Under the pieces are notes generated by a model that was given only the letters and a program-made list of their open reading frames with translations, was not told the origin of the DNA and ran no database searches. A stretch of DNA of 5,809 bases from Nitrospinota bacterium (GTDB lineage Bacteria; JAUXIQ01). Numbering within the stretch: the first letter of the stretch is position 1; each line of letters starts with the position of its first letter. The stretch is taken from positions 1 to 5,809 of the forward strand of contig JAUXIQ010000150.1 of assembly GCA_030620925.1 (NCBI GenBank). The letters are read 5' to 3'. A program made the translations under genes and the position numbers. Below, piece after piece: positions 5,369 through 5,809 of the stretch.

Positions 5369-5809
5369 TTACGCGTTTTTGAAATTCGCTTTCCTGCGTT
5401 CAGTAAATGCCCTGGGGCCTTCAACGGTATCCTCCATGCCGAACAGGTTCTGCTCCAACGCATGGGCGAAGGCCAGTCCCTCCGAAGGCGGCATGTAGAA
5501 ACCACGATATAGAATCTCCTTCAGGTTCTGCACGCATCGCGGGCCCAGGTAGCACATTCGCTCCGCCCACTCATTAACCTCCTCCATGAGCTTCTCCTTG
5601 GGCACCACGCGGTTAATCCAACCTATCTCGTAGCCACGCTGCGCGGTTATCCTCTTGTCCCCCCACAGGACTATCTCCAGGGCGTGGCCCAGGCTGAGCT
5701 GTCGGGTGAGGTCCACCACCCAGTAGGCGGGGAGGTTCCACATGGTCTCGGAGATACCCAGTTCGGCGTGCTCAGCGGCTATTCTGACGTCGCACTCCTG
5801 ACCCAGTAA
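5369..5809 (-). CDS. Enoyl-CoA hydratase/isomerase (crotonase family), C-terminal 146 residues
   Basis: This is the C-terminal part of a crotonase-fold enzyme. The frame runs through the right edge of the window, so roughly the first 115 of about 260 residues are outside, including most of the CoA-binding and oxyanion-hole region. Visible family features are ECDVRIAAEHAELGISE near the edge, then LTRQL, EIVLWGDKRITAQRGYEIGWINRVVP, and a C-terminal helix ending in GPRAFTERRKANFKNA. The Glu of GISE aligns by eye with catalytic Glu164 of rat crotonase. The usual PGxGGTQRL stretch is replaced by LPAYWVVDLTRQL, and the position of Glu144 seems to be Leu in the first visible codon. The family hydrates, isomerises or cleaves CoA thioesters. 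The exact reaction is not predictable here, and beta-oxidation or a ring-degradation hydratase step are both possible. The transporter gene follows 126 nt downstream on the same strand, perhaps in the same transcript. The internal ATG at 5743 is not the true start. Confidence 0.9.
   Translation of the reverse strand, partial: LLGQECDVRIAAEHAELGISETMWNLPAYWVVDLTRQLSLGHALEIVLWGDKRITAQRGYEIGWINRVVPKEKLMEEVNEWAERMCYLGPRCVQNLKEILYRGFYMPPSEGLAFAHALEQNLFGMEDTVEGPRAFTERRKANFKNA

Overview
The window holds six protein-coding genes and looks like a fragment of an anaerobic bacterium's chromosome that processes acyl-CoA or aryl-CoA compounds. Two genes are cut by the window edges. The organism cannot be named from the sequence. 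The oxygen-sensitive enzyme type, the dicluster ferredoxin, the moderately GC-rich coding with frequent ATA isoleucine codons, and the crotonase and acyl-CoA ligase neighbours would fit a strict anaerobe such as a syntrophic or sulfate-reducing Desulfobacterota or an anaerobic Chloroflexota. This is inference only.

Left region (2-1948, + strand): two paralogous BadF/BadG/BcrA/BcrD-type ATPases are joined by a 1-nt stop/start overlap and followed 92 nt later by a 2[4Fe-4S] ferredoxin. A perfect 12-bp hairpin with a T-tract closes the unit. Two different ATPase subunits plus a ferredoxin are the electron-activation half of an ATP-dependent (class I) benzoyl-CoA reductase. The order resembles bzdP-bzdQ-bzdM. 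The catalytic Fe-S subunits would be expected just left of the window, so the exact substrate cannot be read here. A 2-hydroxyacyl-CoA dehydratase activator pair remains possible.

Middle (1949-3706): a short AT-richer spacer carries a consensus TATAAT box and a strong ribosome binding site. These precede a complete, monocistronic-looking AMP-forming acyl-CoA ligase of 510 residues. It ends facing the next gene across a 74-bp convergent spacer that contains a compound inverted repeat.

Right region (3707-5809, - strand): a crotonase-family enoyl-CoA hydratase/isomerase, whose N-terminal part lies outside the window, is followed by a DHA2-type 14-TM MFS transporter. The leader between them contains unusual G and C homopolymer runs that form a hairpin just upstream of the transporter's ribosome binding site.

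Taken together, the ligase could activate a carboxylic acid to its CoA thioester, the ATPase/ferredoxin pair could drive a low-potential reduction or dehydration of a CoA ester, and the crotonase could hydrate or isomerise an unsaturated intermediate. The transporter could move the acid or export a toxic compound. The three transcription units are physically close, but nothing in the sequence proves they form one pathway. I found no CRISPR array, insertion sequence, tRNA, rRNA or clearly new system. No stretch longer than 300 bases lacks a gene.
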